From DATARH01 sp036268075 (lineage in GTDB: Bacteria; Pseudomonadota; Alphaproteobacteria; ATCC43930; CGMCC-115725): 25,842 nt of DNA. Below the pieces are notes generated by a model. It saw nothing but the letters and a program-made list of their open reading frames with translations, did not search any database and had not been told where the DNA came from. This document shows, piece by piece, positions 8,419 through 17,142 of the stretch. The stretch spans positions 1 to 25,842 of the forward strand of contig DATAUV010000009.1 in assembly GCA_036268075.1 (NCBI GenBank). The letters run 5' to 3'. Each line of letters begins with the position of its first letter. Positions within the stretch are counted from its first letter, which is position 1. Position numbers and translations under genes: made by a program.

Positions 8419-8508
8419 TCCCGCGCCTTCGCCGCCGGTGCCGGCCCTCATAAATGCCCTGCCGGCGGCTTTCGTGCAAACCCGAGGTGTCCGCGGCCGC
8501 AGGTCATG

Positions 8509-8524
8509 CTTACCAATTGTTAAG
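8509..8524. promoter_or_regulatory. Near-palindrome upstream of divK, possible CtrA-like site
   Basis: CTTACCAATTGTTAAG is a 16-base palindrome with one mismatched pair, AT-rich against its surroundings. It lies 103 bases before the divK ATG in the 209-base gap between divergent mak and divK. It contains one perfect TTAA half-site, but the other half and the spacing fit TTAA-N7-TTAA poorly. I see nothing else recognisable in this gap. Confidence 0.25.
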
Positions 8525-8627
8525 CGGATCGCCCGTAGAAAAGCACGTCTGGGATCGCACCAGGCAGCCGGACATCCGGGCCGAGAGGCCGGAGCCGGGC
8601 TTCAGCAACTTCTCGAGGCCGATCTGA

Positions 8628-9038
8628 ATGACGCTTCATGCCATAAACGGGATGGGACACACCGATCACGGAACGGCCAAGAAGGTGCTGATCGTCGAGG
8701 ACAACGACCTCAACATGAAGCTCTTCAACGATCTGTTGGAGGCGCACGGCTATGCCACGCTGCGCACCAAGGACGGGATCGAAGCGCTGCAGATCGCACG
8801 TCAGCATCGACCGGACCTGATCCTGATGGACATCCAGCTTCCGGAGATTTCCGGGCTCGAAGTCACCAAGTGGCTCAAGGAGGACGAGGATCTCAAGGCG
8901 ATCCCGGTCATCGCCGTCACCGCGTTTGCGATGAAGGGCGACGAGGAGAAAATTCGTGAAGGCGGCTGCGAGGCCTATATCGCAAAGCCCATCTCGGTTC
9001 TGGGCTTTCTGCGTACGGTCGAGCAGTTTCTGTCTTGA
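8628..9038 (+). CDS. divK: Single-domain response regulator DivK
   Basis: This protein is one receiver domain of about 120 residues with no output domain. KKVLIVEDNDLNMKLFNDLLEA, split here as KKVLIVEDND and LNMKLFNDLL, holds the acidic pocket. The phospho-acceptor Asp is in LILMDIQLPEISGLEVTKW (residue 68 from this start), and the conserved Thr and Lys are in IAVTAFAMKGDE and AYIAKPIS. It is nearly identical in motif to Caulobacter DivK, which receives phosphate through the DivJ/PleC kinases, acts on DivL-CckA and so lowers CtrA activity. Two in-frame ATGs compete, 8628 and 8652; neither has a clear ribosome-binding site, and the second would give a length closer to Caulobacter. pleD follows after 40 bases, the usual alphaproteobacterial pairing. 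Confidence 0.93.
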   Translation: MTLHAINGMGHTDHGTAKKVLIVEDNDLNMKLFNDLLEAHGYATLRTKDGIEALQIARQHRPDLILMDIQLPEISGLEVTKWLKEDEDLKAIPVIAVTAFAMKGDEEKIREGGCEAYIAKPISVLGFLRTVEQFLS

Positions 9039-9078
9039 TCCGTCAACCCGCTCGTAACCCCCAACCGGTTCCGCCGCC

Positions 9079-10503
<1,425 letters not shown>

Positions 10504-10519
10504 GCTGTGCGGCACCTAA

Positions 10520-10553
10520 AGCAAAATCCGATCCCATTGAATCGGATTTTGCT
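10520..10553 (+). terminator. 13-bp perfect hairpin after pleD
   Basis: AGCAAAATCCGAT pairs perfectly with ATCGGATTTTGCT across the eight-base loop CCCATTGA; CTTTAAC follows. The position is right for the end of the divK-pleD transcript, though the stem is AT-rich and the U-tract short. It may instead belong to the dispersed palindrome next to it. Confidence 0.6.
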
Positions 10554-10574
10554 CTTTAACCATTTGAAATGAGG

Positions 10575-10616
10575 CATGTTCCTATCGGAAAAGTGGGGCC
10601 ACTTTTCCGGAACATG
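10575..10616. repeat. Bulged palindrome, dispersed-repeat type
   Basis: The outer arms CATGTTC and GAACATG enclose a perfect inner stem CGGAAAAGTGG / CCACTTTTCCG; the left side has an unpaired TAT bulge. It is AT-rich compared with its surroundings. From memory, similar CATGTTCC...GGAACATG palindromes are scattered between genes in alphaproteobacterial genomes. Confidence 0.75.
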
Positions 10617-10645
10617 CTCTGAAAACACGCCACCCTTGAAACACG

Positions 10646-10669
10646 ATGGCCGGGCGCGCGCCCGGCCAT
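10646..10669. terminator. 24-bp perfect GC-rich palindrome downstream of rpmG
   Basis: ATGGCCGGGCGC joined directly to GCGCCCGGCCAT is self-complementary. It lies 24 bases past the rpmG stop on the minus strand and between the convergent pleD and rpmG genes, so it could stop transcripts from both sides. The plus side is followed by TTTCGATT and the minus side by CGTGTTTC. Confidence 0.6.
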
Positions 10670-10692
10670 TTCGATTCCGGTGGCCGTCGCCG

Positions 10693-10860
10693 CTATTTGA
10701 TCTTCGCTTCCTTGAAGACGACGTGCTTGCGCGCGACCGGATCGTATTTCTTCAGCTCGAGCTTGTTGGTCTTGGTGCGCGGGTTCTTCTTGGTCACGTA
10801 GAAGAAGCCGGTATCGGCGCTGCTGACCAGCTTGATCATGACGGTGTTGGTTTTGGCCAT
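10693..10860 (-). CDS. rpmG: 50S ribosomal protein L33
   Basis: This small gene encodes 55 residues starting MAKTNTVMIKLVSSADTG and ending HVVFKEAKIK, the usual length and ends for alphaproteobacterial L33. The middle YVTKKNPRTKTNKLELKKYD holds the core signature of the family. It lacks the CxxC pairs of zinc-binding L33 paralogues, so it should work without zinc. L33 sits in the large subunit near the E site. The ATG at 10860 is preceded by a weak GGGAA. The gene lies 24 bases after the S41 protease stop on the same strand, so it may be the last gene of that train, with the 24-bp palindrome as its end. Confidence 0.96.
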   Translation of the reverse strand: MAKTNTVMIKLVSSADTGFFYVTKKNPRTKTNKLELKKYDPVARKHVVFKEAKIK

Positions 10861-10884
10861 CTTGGGTTCCCGCGCGGCTCGAAA

Positions 10885-12501
10885 CTAGCGTAGGTCGGAA
10901 TTTAGCGCGCGCTCGGAGCCTGTCAAGGAAAGCCCGCTCGGCGAGCCCGGCGATTTCTTGACGAGCTCGGTCGCCGCCGGCAGCGCGCGCAGCGCGGCGG
11001 CGTACAGCGCCGGGTCGGTCAGGATGCGCTCGGCGACCGTCATGTCGACCGTCGGGCTTTCGTGCTTGGCAGGGCAGGACCGGCGCAGCGCGGCCCAGCC
11101 CGCCTCGTCGAGCGGCGCCCGCGCTGGAGTCGCCGCCGGCGCCCGCGCGCGGCGTACAGCCGTGTCGAGCGCCCCCGCACTATTGGCCAGGTCGCTCGTG
11201 CACAGGGTCGGGACGACGCCGTGGCCCTGCAGCAGGTAGCCCGCCGGGGTCACCAGCCGGGCCCAGGTCAGCGTCAGCTCGCCGTCATTGGGCAGGCGCA
11301 ACACGGTCTGCACCGTGCCCTTGCCATAGGAGGCGCTGCCGACCACCACGGCGCGGCCGACATCCTGCAAGGCCGCGGCCAGAATCTCGGCGGCCGATGC
11401 CGAACCGCCATTGACCAGCACCACGATCGGCACGCGTGGCGCGATCGCCTGCCTGGTCGCGGCAAAGAACTGGTGGCTGGCCGGGTTGCGTCCGACCGTT
11501 GCGCTGATCGGCCCGTCATGCACGAACAGATCGGCGAGCGTGACAGCCTGTTCGAGGAGCCCGCCCGGATTTCCGCGCAGGTCGAGCACGATCCCGGTGA
11601 TCGGCCTGTCGCCGGTTTTCTTGAGCTCGTTGGCGATCAGCTCGGTGGTGCTCTGGTTGAAGCTGCCGACGCGGAAGATCGCAATGCCGCCATCGCGGGT
11701 CACGGTCACGACCGGACGGATCAGCAGCTCGCGGCGAAGGTGGAATTCGCGGAGCTGCTCGGATCGCATGACGGCGACCGTGACCGGGCTGCCGACGGCG
11801 CCTCGCAGATGCTGCACCACCCAGGCGCGAGAGTGCTTTGCGGCGGCGACGCCGTCGATCGCCGAGATGCGGTCGCCGGCGCGGAGCCCGCCACGTTCGG
11901 CGGGGGCGTGCGGCTCCAGCGCGGTGATGCGGAACTCGTCGTTGCTGCTGTCGAGGGTGATGCCGATGCCGCCATACCCGTTGCGCTCGGCCCGCAGGTC
12001 ACGGGCGAGGTCGGGCGGCGAATAGCGCGAGAACCGGTCGAGCGCCATGGTGATGCCGTTGAACAGCGCGTGGTCGACGGAATCCTCGCTCGCCGCGGTG
12101 ATCGGCGGCGACACCTCCCGCGCCACCGCGATGACCCGATCGAGATACCGGGACATCTCGGCCGGGTCGTTGGTGTCGGGAAGCGCGTATGACCCGACGG
12201 TCTTTCCCTGATAGGCGATGACGAGGCTCGCGCTGCCGCCGACACCCGGGCCCGGCGCGACGCGGAACTCGGGATCGATCGCGGTCAGGCGGCCGGCCGC
12301 GGCCGCGATCAACGCCTGCCCGGAGACCGGCCGGATATAGAGCTCGCCGATCTCGTGGAAGGCATAGTTGAACAGCTTGTCGCTCGGCTGCTCGGCGACC
12401 GGGGCCCCGGGCCCCCCGCACGAGGCCAGCAGGACGAGGCCGGCGAGGAGACCGACGCGGCGGATCAGGTGCGGCAGCTTCAGAATCGCGTGGCTCGACA
12501 C
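10885..12501 (-). CDS. S41-family carboxy-terminal processing protease, lipoprotein
   Basis: This protein of 538 residues begins with a lipoprotein signal peptide: arginines, a hydrophobic run LLAGLVLL, then the lipobox LASC with Cys28, so the mature enzyme should be lipid-anchored and face the periplasm. A PDZ-like domain (GGIGITLDSSNDEF and GGLRAGDRISAIDG, about residues 175-225) precedes the protease core. The core has VLDLRGNPGGLLEQAV, the catalytic Ser in NGGSASAAEILAAALQD and the catalytic Lys in SASYGKGTVQTVLRL. The family cleaves proteins near their C termini, often cell-wall enzymes or lipoproteins. The start is a GTG after a G-rich run (GGGGGGA). It lies between rnr (128-base gap) and rpmG. 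The C-terminal 110 residues, rich in Ala and Arg, are unassigned. Confidence 0.88.
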   Translation of the reverse strand: MSSHAILKLPHLIRRVGLLAGLVLLASCGGPGAPVAEQPSDKLFNYAFHEIGELYIRPVSGQALIAAAAGRLTAIDPEFRVAPGPGVGGSASLVIAYQGKTVGSYALPDTNDPAEMSRYLDRVIAVAREVSPPITAASEDSVDHALFNGITMALDRFSRYSPPDLARDLRAERNGYGGIGITLDSSNDEFRITALEPHAPAERGGLRAGDRISAIDGVAAAKHSRAWVVQHLRGAVGSPVTVAVMRSEQLREFHLRRELLIRPVVTVTRDGGIAIFRVGSFNQSTTELIANELKKTGDRPITGIVLDLRGNPGGLLEQAVTLADLFVHDGPISATVGRNPASHQFFAATRQAIAPRVPIVVLVNGGSASAAEILAAALQDVGRAVVVGSASYGKGTVQTVLRLPNDGELTLTWARLVTPAGYLLQGHGVVPTLCTSDLANSAGALDTAVRRARAPAATPARAPLDEAGWAALRRSCPAKHESPTVDMTVAERILTDPALYAAALRALPAATELVKKSPGSPSGLSLTGSERALNSDLR

Positions 12502-12629
12502 GTCGCGGCGTCCCCCCGTTCCCCGGCGATGGCGCCGCCCTCTACGACCGGCCGCCGTCGCTTCGGCACTGGCCGTTCGGCCTTCCGGAAACAGTAGAGC
12601 GCCCGGGGACGATCAACAAGCCGCGGCGA

Positions 12630-14294
12630 TCACCGTTTGCGTCGGGGACGGGGCGAGGCGGTGGCCGCGGGCTTGTCTTCCTCGAGCCGGAACAGCAGGC
12701 GGCCGGTCATGCGATCAGCCTCGTCCAGCCGCACCGTCACCGCGTCGCCGAGCGCGAAGACCCGCCGGCTGCGCTGGCCGACGAGCCGGTGGCGCCTGGT
12801 GTCGTGCCGGTAATAGTCGCCCGGCAAGCTCGACATCGGCACGAGCCCGTCGGCGCCGGTGTCGCCCGCGGTGACGAAGAGGCCGAACCGGGCGACGCCG
12901 GTCACCCGCCCGGTAAAGACGCTGCCGACCGCGCCCCCGAGCAGCGCCGTGCGATAGCGGTCGAGCGCCGCGCGCTCGGCCGCGACGGCGCGCCGCTCGG
13001 TCGCCGAGATCTGGTCCGCGATCGGTTCGAGTTCGGCCGGAACCTGCGGCAGCTCGCCGAGCAGGGCGCGATGCACCAAGAGGTCCGCGTAGCGCCGGAT
13101 CGGCGAGGTGAAATGCGCGTAGCGGCTCAGCGCCAGCCCGAAATGACCGATATTGCGCGGGCTGTACGCGGCCTGGGCCTGGGCGCGCAGGATCAGGTCG
13201 TTGATCAGCAGCGCCTCGTCTGTCCCAACCGCGCGGGTCAGGACGCGGTTGAACAGCTCGGGCCGCATCCGCTCGCCCTTGGCGAGGGTCAGGCCCGGCT
13301 TCCCCATCTCGGCGAGAAAGTCGCGTAACGCGTCGACCTTTTCCGGGGCAGGCAGGTCATGGACGCGATAGATGCAGGACCGCCGCCGTCCCTCCAGCTC
13401 CTCGGCCGCGGCGACGTTGGCGAGGATCATGAACTCCTCGATCAGCCGGTGGCTGTCGAGCCGAGGCTGGATCACGATCGCGACCGGCCTTCGCACCGCG
13501 TCGAGCACGACCTTGTGCTCGGGCAGGTCGAGCGCCAGCGCGCCCCGCTTCACCCGCGCCGCGTCGAGCACGGCAAACGCCCCGTACAGCGCCGCGCGGC
13601 GCTCGGGCGGCAGGGTGGCGGTGCCCTCCTGCACGGCCTCGTAGGTTAGCCGCGCCGTGGAGCGCATCAGCGCCCGCTCGAAGCGGTGCCGGAGCTTTCT
13701 GCCGTCGGCATCGATCCACAGGTGCGCCGCCATGCAGGCGCGGTCCTCGCCCGGCACCAGCGAGCAGAGGCCGTTCGACAGCGCCTCCGGCAGCATCGGC
13801 ACGACCCGGTCGGGGAAATAGACCGAATTGCCCCGCCGCGTCGCCTCGCGGTCGAGCGCGCTGCCGGGGCGGACGTAGCCGGCGACATCGGCGATCGCGA
13901 CCACGATATGCCAGCCGCCGGGATTGGCCGGGTCGGGATCGGGCTCGGCCCAGACCGCGTCGTCGAAATCGCGCGCGTCCGGCCCGTCGATCGTCACCAG
14001 CCCGAGCCCGCGCAGATCGACCCGGTCGCCCAGCACGGGGGGAGGGGCGGCCGCGGCCTCGGCCAGCGCCGCCGGCGGAAACTCGTTCGGAATCTCGAAC
14101 TGCGCGATCGCCAGCAGGCTGAACGCGCCCGGCGCCTCCGCCGAGCCGAGCCGTTCGAGGATGCGCGCCTGCGGCGGCCCAAAGCGCCGCGCGGCAATCT
14201 CGCCGGCCACGACCAGCTCGCCCTCGTCGAGCCCCTCGGCCTCAGTCGCCGACACGGCGAAATCCCGCCGCTCCCGCCGATCTGCCGAAACCAC
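12630..14294 (-). CDS. rnr: Ribonuclease R, N-terminally truncated (possible pseudogene)
   Basis: This is a processive 3'-5' exoribonuclease of the RNase II/R family. The RNB catalytic domain is intact: TIDGPDARDFDDAVW carries the metal-binding Asp cluster, followed by VAIADVAGYVRPGS, LSNGLCSLVPGEDR and GLALSRYAHFTSPIRRYADL. A C-terminal S1 domain (VFTGRVTGVARFGLFV) and a basic tail follow. Only 554 residues remain from the first usable start, GTG at 14294, against about 720-810 in the family. Homology continues in frame upstream to about 14345 (PSRIIGVFRRGPDGG), but there is no ATG, GTG or TTG there. The winged-helix domain and first cold-shock domain (about 160 residues) are missing. Either the GTG is used, or the gene lost its 5' end to a deletion, or the assembly is wrong. 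Confidence 0.75.
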   Translation of the reverse strand: MVSADRRERRDFAVSATEAEGLDEGELVVAGEIAARRFGPPQARILERLGSAEAPGAFSLLAIAQFEIPNEFPPAALAEAAAAPPPVLGDRVDLRGLGLVTIDGPDARDFDDAVWAEPDPDPANPGGWHIVVAIADVAGYVRPGSALDREATRRGNSVYFPDRVVPMLPEALSNGLCSLVPGEDRACMAAHLWIDADGRKLRHRFERALMRSTARLTYEAVQEGTATLPPERRAALYGAFAVLDAARVKRGALALDLPEHKVVLDAVRRPVAIVIQPRLDSHRLIEEFMILANVAAAEELEGRRRSCIYRVHDLPAPEKVDALRDFLAEMGKPGLTLAKGERMRPELFNRVLTRAVGTDEALLINDLILRAQAQAAYSPRNIGHFGLALSRYAHFTSPIRRYADLLVHRALLGELPQVPAELEPIADQISATERRAVAAERAALDRYRTALLGGAVGSVFTGRVTGVARFGLFVTAGDTGADGLVPMSSLPGDYYRHDTRRHRLVGQRSRRVFALGDAVTVRLDEADRMTGRLLFRLEEDKPAATASPRPRRKR

Positions 14295-14369
14295 GATGCC
14301 GCCGTCGGGTCCGCGCCGGAAAACGCCAATGATGCGCGAGGGCGGCTGAGCGGCCGGCCGCGCGTCGGG

Positions 14370-14377
14370 CTCCTCCC
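14370..14377 (-). promoter_or_regulatory. Orphan ribosome-binding site before rnr
   Basis: On the minus strand GGGAGGAG lies 46 bases past the topA stop, where an rnr start is expected. The following bases, CCCGACGCGCGGCC, contain no start codon in any frame. This looks like the original rnr ribosome-binding site with its start codon removed. Confidence 0.5.
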
Positions 14378-14422
14378 TGCTATATCGCCGCCGAGCCTGC
14401 GGCCCGGGAACCCGCCCGCGTC

Positions 14423-17107
14423 TCAGGTGGATGCGCCGCGAGCGGACGGCCGCTTCTTGGAGGCCGCGGGTTTGGCTGCCCGCTTCGGCTTCGCCGCCGT
14501 CTTAGGCTTGGCCGCTGCTTTCGGTGCCGCCGCCTTGGGCTTTGCGGCCGCCTTGGGAGCCGCGGCTGGGGCGGCGCGGGCGGGGCGGCGGGATCGGCCT
14601 TTTGTGCCCTTGCCCTTGGTGGCGAGAAGCGCGACGGCCTCTTCGAGCGAGAAGAGGTCCGGGTCGGCCGATTTCGGCAGCGAGGCGATCGTGCCGCCGG
14701 TCGAGACATAGGGGCCATAGCGGCCGCGGAATAGGCCGACCGTGCCGCCGTCCGGATGCGCCCCCAGCTCGCGCAGCAATTGTGGGCCGCGGCGCTCGCC
14801 GGTTTTGGATTCGGCAAGCACGGTCACGGCGCGGTTGAGGCCGATCGTCAGCACGTCGTCGTCGCCGGTGATCGAGGTGAACTTGCTGCCGTGCTTGAGA
14901 TAGGCGCCGAAGCGGCCGATCCCGGCGACGATCGGCTCGCTGGTTTCGGGGTGGCGGCCGATGTCGCGCGGCAGCGCGAGCAGGCGCTGCGCCGTGTCGA
15001 GCGTCATGTCGCCCGGGTTCATCCCCTTCAGCAGCGCCACGCGCTTGGGCTTGGTGCCGTCGGTGCCTTCGCCGAGCTGGAGGTAGAGGCCGTAGGGGCC
15101 TTTCTTGAGCGTGATCGGCTGTCCGGTCGCCTGGTCTTCGCCGAGCGCCTTGTCGCCGCCGGCTGCCTGCGCCTCGCCGGTGTCGACGCCGAAGGCGCGG
15201 GTGTAGCGGCAGGTCGGATAGTTCGAGCAGCCGATGAACGCACCGAACTTGCCGAGCTTGAGCGACAGCCGGCCCTCGCCGCAGCCGGGGCAAACGCGCG
15301 GGTCGCGGCCGGTGCCGTCCTCGCGGAAGAAATGGCTGCCGAGCCCGTTGTCGAGCGCGGTCAAGACCTGCTTGACCGTCAGCTCCTTGGTCCCGTCGAT
15401 CGCGCCGGAGAAGTCGCGCCAGAAATTGCGCAGCACGTCCTTCCAGTCGATCTTGCCGTCGGACACTTCGTCGAGCTGGTTTTCGAGGTCCGCGGTAAAG
15501 CCGTACTCGACATACCGCTCGAAAAAGCTGGTCAGGAACGCGGTGACCAGCCGGCCGCGGTCCTGCGGCACGAAGCGGCGCTTGTCGAGCGTGACGTAGT
15601 CGCGGTCCTGCAGGACTTGCAGGATCGAGGCATAGGTCGACGGACGGCCGATGCCGAGCTCTTCGAGCTTTTTGACAAGGCTCGCTTCGGTATAGCGCGG
15701 CGGCGGCTGGGTGAAATGCTGGCTCGGCGTGACCTCGCCGCGGCCGAGCCGGTCGGTTTGCTGCATCGCCGGCAGGCGTCGGCCTTCGGCATCGTCGTCC
15801 GCGGCGTCGTCGCGGTCCTCCTGATAAAGCTTGAGGAACCCGTCGAACACCACCGTCGAGCCGGTCGCGCGGAGGCGGGTCTTGGCCGACCGGTCGGCGA
15901 TGTCGACCGCGACCTGGTCGAGGACGGCCGATTCCATCTGGCTCGCGACGGTGCGCTTCCAGATCAGCTCGTAGAGCCGGCGCTGGTCGGCGTCGAGATG
16001 GGCGGCGACATCGGCCGGCTTGCGGAACAGGTCGGTTGGGCGGACGGCCTCGTGCGCCTCCTGGGCGTTCTTGGCCGGGCTGCGGTAGACGCGCGGGGAG
16101 CCGGGCACGTAGCGGTCGCCGAACTCGCTGCCGATCAGCCGGCGCGTCGCGGCGACCGCCTCGCCGGCGATGGCGACGCCGTCGGTGCGCATATAGGTGA
16201 TGAGCCCGACCGTCTCGCCGTCGAGGTCGATTCCCTCGTAGAGCCGCTGCGCGATCCGCATCGTGCGGCTCGCGCCAAAGCCGAGCTTGCGCGAGGCCTC
16301 CTGCTGCAAGGTGGAGGTGGTGAACGGCGGGAACGGGTTGCGGCGGGTCTGGCGGCGCTCGACATTGGCGACCGAAAACTCGCCGCCGCCGAGGATCGCC
16401 GCGACGGCCGCCTTGGCCTTCGCCTCGCTGTCGAGCGCGAACCGGTCGAGCCGCTTGCCGTCGAGGTCGGATAGCTGGGCGGTGAATTTGTCGCCGGAGG
16501 GGGTCGTGAACTCGACCTCGACGCTCCAATACTCGCGCGGCTTGAACGCCTCGATCTCGCCCTCGCGCTCGCAGACGAGGCGAAGCGCGACCGACTGAAC
16601 CCGACCGGCCGAGCGGCTGCCCGGCAATTTGCGCCACAGCACCGGCGACAGCGTGAACCCGACGAGGTAGTCGAGTGCGCGGCGGGCGAGGTAGGCGTCG
16701 ACCAGTTCGGTATCGATCTCGCGCGGATTTTCGAACGCCGCGGTGACCGCGCTGCGCGTGACTTCGTTAAAGACGACGCGCTTGACGTCGATGCCTTTCT
16801 TAATCGCCCGCCGGGCCAAAAGGGCCTCGCGCAGGTGCCAGGAAATCGCCTCGCCCTCGCGATCCGGGTCGGTCGCGAGGTAGAGCCGGTCGGCTCCGCG
16901 CACCGCCGCGGCGATGTTCTTCATGTGCTTTTCGGACCTGCCGTCGACCTCCCACAGCATCTCGAAATCGCTGTCGGGGCGCACCGACCCGTCCTTTGCC
17001 GGCAGGTCGCGGACATGGCCGTAGCTCGCGACGACCTTATAGTCGGAGCCGAGATATTTATTGATTGTCTTCGCCTTCGCAGGCGATTCGACGATGACTA
17101 CGTTCAT
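14423..17107 (-). CDS. topA: DNA topoisomerase I
   Basis: This is an 894-residue type IA topoisomerase that relaxes negative supercoils. The N-terminal TOPRIM domain has VIVESPAKAKTINKYLG and LATDPDREGEAISWHL. The active-site tyrosine is Tyr305 in ITYMRTDG. The C-terminal part has a zinc-ribbon topoisomerase repeat (CPGCGEGRL...GCSNYPTCRY) and further repeats with GPYGLYLQLGEG, GRFGAYLKHGS and GRYGPYVSTGG. The last 50 residues are a histone-H1-like tail of Ala, Lys and Pro with AAAKPK-type units, probably a nonspecific DNA-binding extension. The frame starts at a TTG four codons upstream, but the ATG at 17107 fits the family start MNVVIVESPAKA. dprA lies 35 bases upstream on the same strand; truncated rnr follows. 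Confidence 0.97.
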   Translation of the reverse strand: MNVVIVESPAKAKTINKYLGSDYKVVASYGHVRDLPAKDGSVRPDSDFEMLWEVDGRSEKHMKNIAAAVRGADRLYLATDPDREGEAISWHLREALLARRAIKKGIDVKRVVFNEVTRSAVTAAFENPREIDTELVDAYLARRALDYLVGFTLSPVLWRKLPGSRSAGRVQSVALRLVCEREGEIEAFKPREYWSVEVEFTTPSGDKFTAQLSDLDGKRLDRFALDSEAKAKAAVAAILGGGEFSVANVERRQTRRNPFPPFTTSTLQQEASRKLGFGASRTMRIAQRLYEGIDLDGETVGLITYMRTDGVAIAGEAVAATRRLIGSEFGDRYVPGSPRVYRSPAKNAQEAHEAVRPTDLFRKPADVAAHLDADQRRLYELIWKRTVASQMESAVLDQVAVDIADRSAKTRLRATGSTVVFDGFLKLYQEDRDDAADDDAEGRRLPAMQQTDRLGRGEVTPSQHFTQPPPRYTEASLVKKLEELGIGRPSTYASILQVLQDRDYVTLDKRRFVPQDRGRLVTAFLTSFFERYVEYGFTADLENQLDEVSDGKIDWKDVLRNFWRDFSGAIDGTKELTVKQVLTALDNGLGSHFFREDGTGRDPRVCPGCGEGRLSLKLGKFGAFIGCSNYPTCRYTRAFGVDTGEAQAAGGDKALGEDQATGQPITLKKGPYGLYLQLGEGTDGTKPKRVALLKGMNPGDMTLDTAQRLLALPRDIGRHPETSEPIVAGIGRFGAYLKHGSKFTSITGDDDVLTIGLNRAVTVLAESKTGERRGPQLLRELGAHPDGGTVGLFRGRYGPYVSTGGTIASLPKSADPDLFSLEEAVALLATKGKGTKGRSRRPARAAPAAAPKAAAKPKAAAPKAAAKPKTAAKPKRAAKPAASKKRPSARGAST

Positions 17108-17142
17108 GCCCACTTTCAAAGCAGCGAAGTGCTAACAACCAC

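Noticed and set aside
12502..12629. A gene in the 128-base gap between rnr and the S41 protease
   Set aside because: I found no start with a ribosome-binding site and no recognisable short protein or RNA structure.
14502..16637. A 711-codon minus-strand frame overlapping topA, in the same frame as rnr
   Set aside because: It was checked as a possible source of the missing RNase R N terminus. It ends in a stop at 14502-14504 before reaching rnr, is Arg/Pro-rich shadow sequence, and shows no winged-helix or cold-shock motif.
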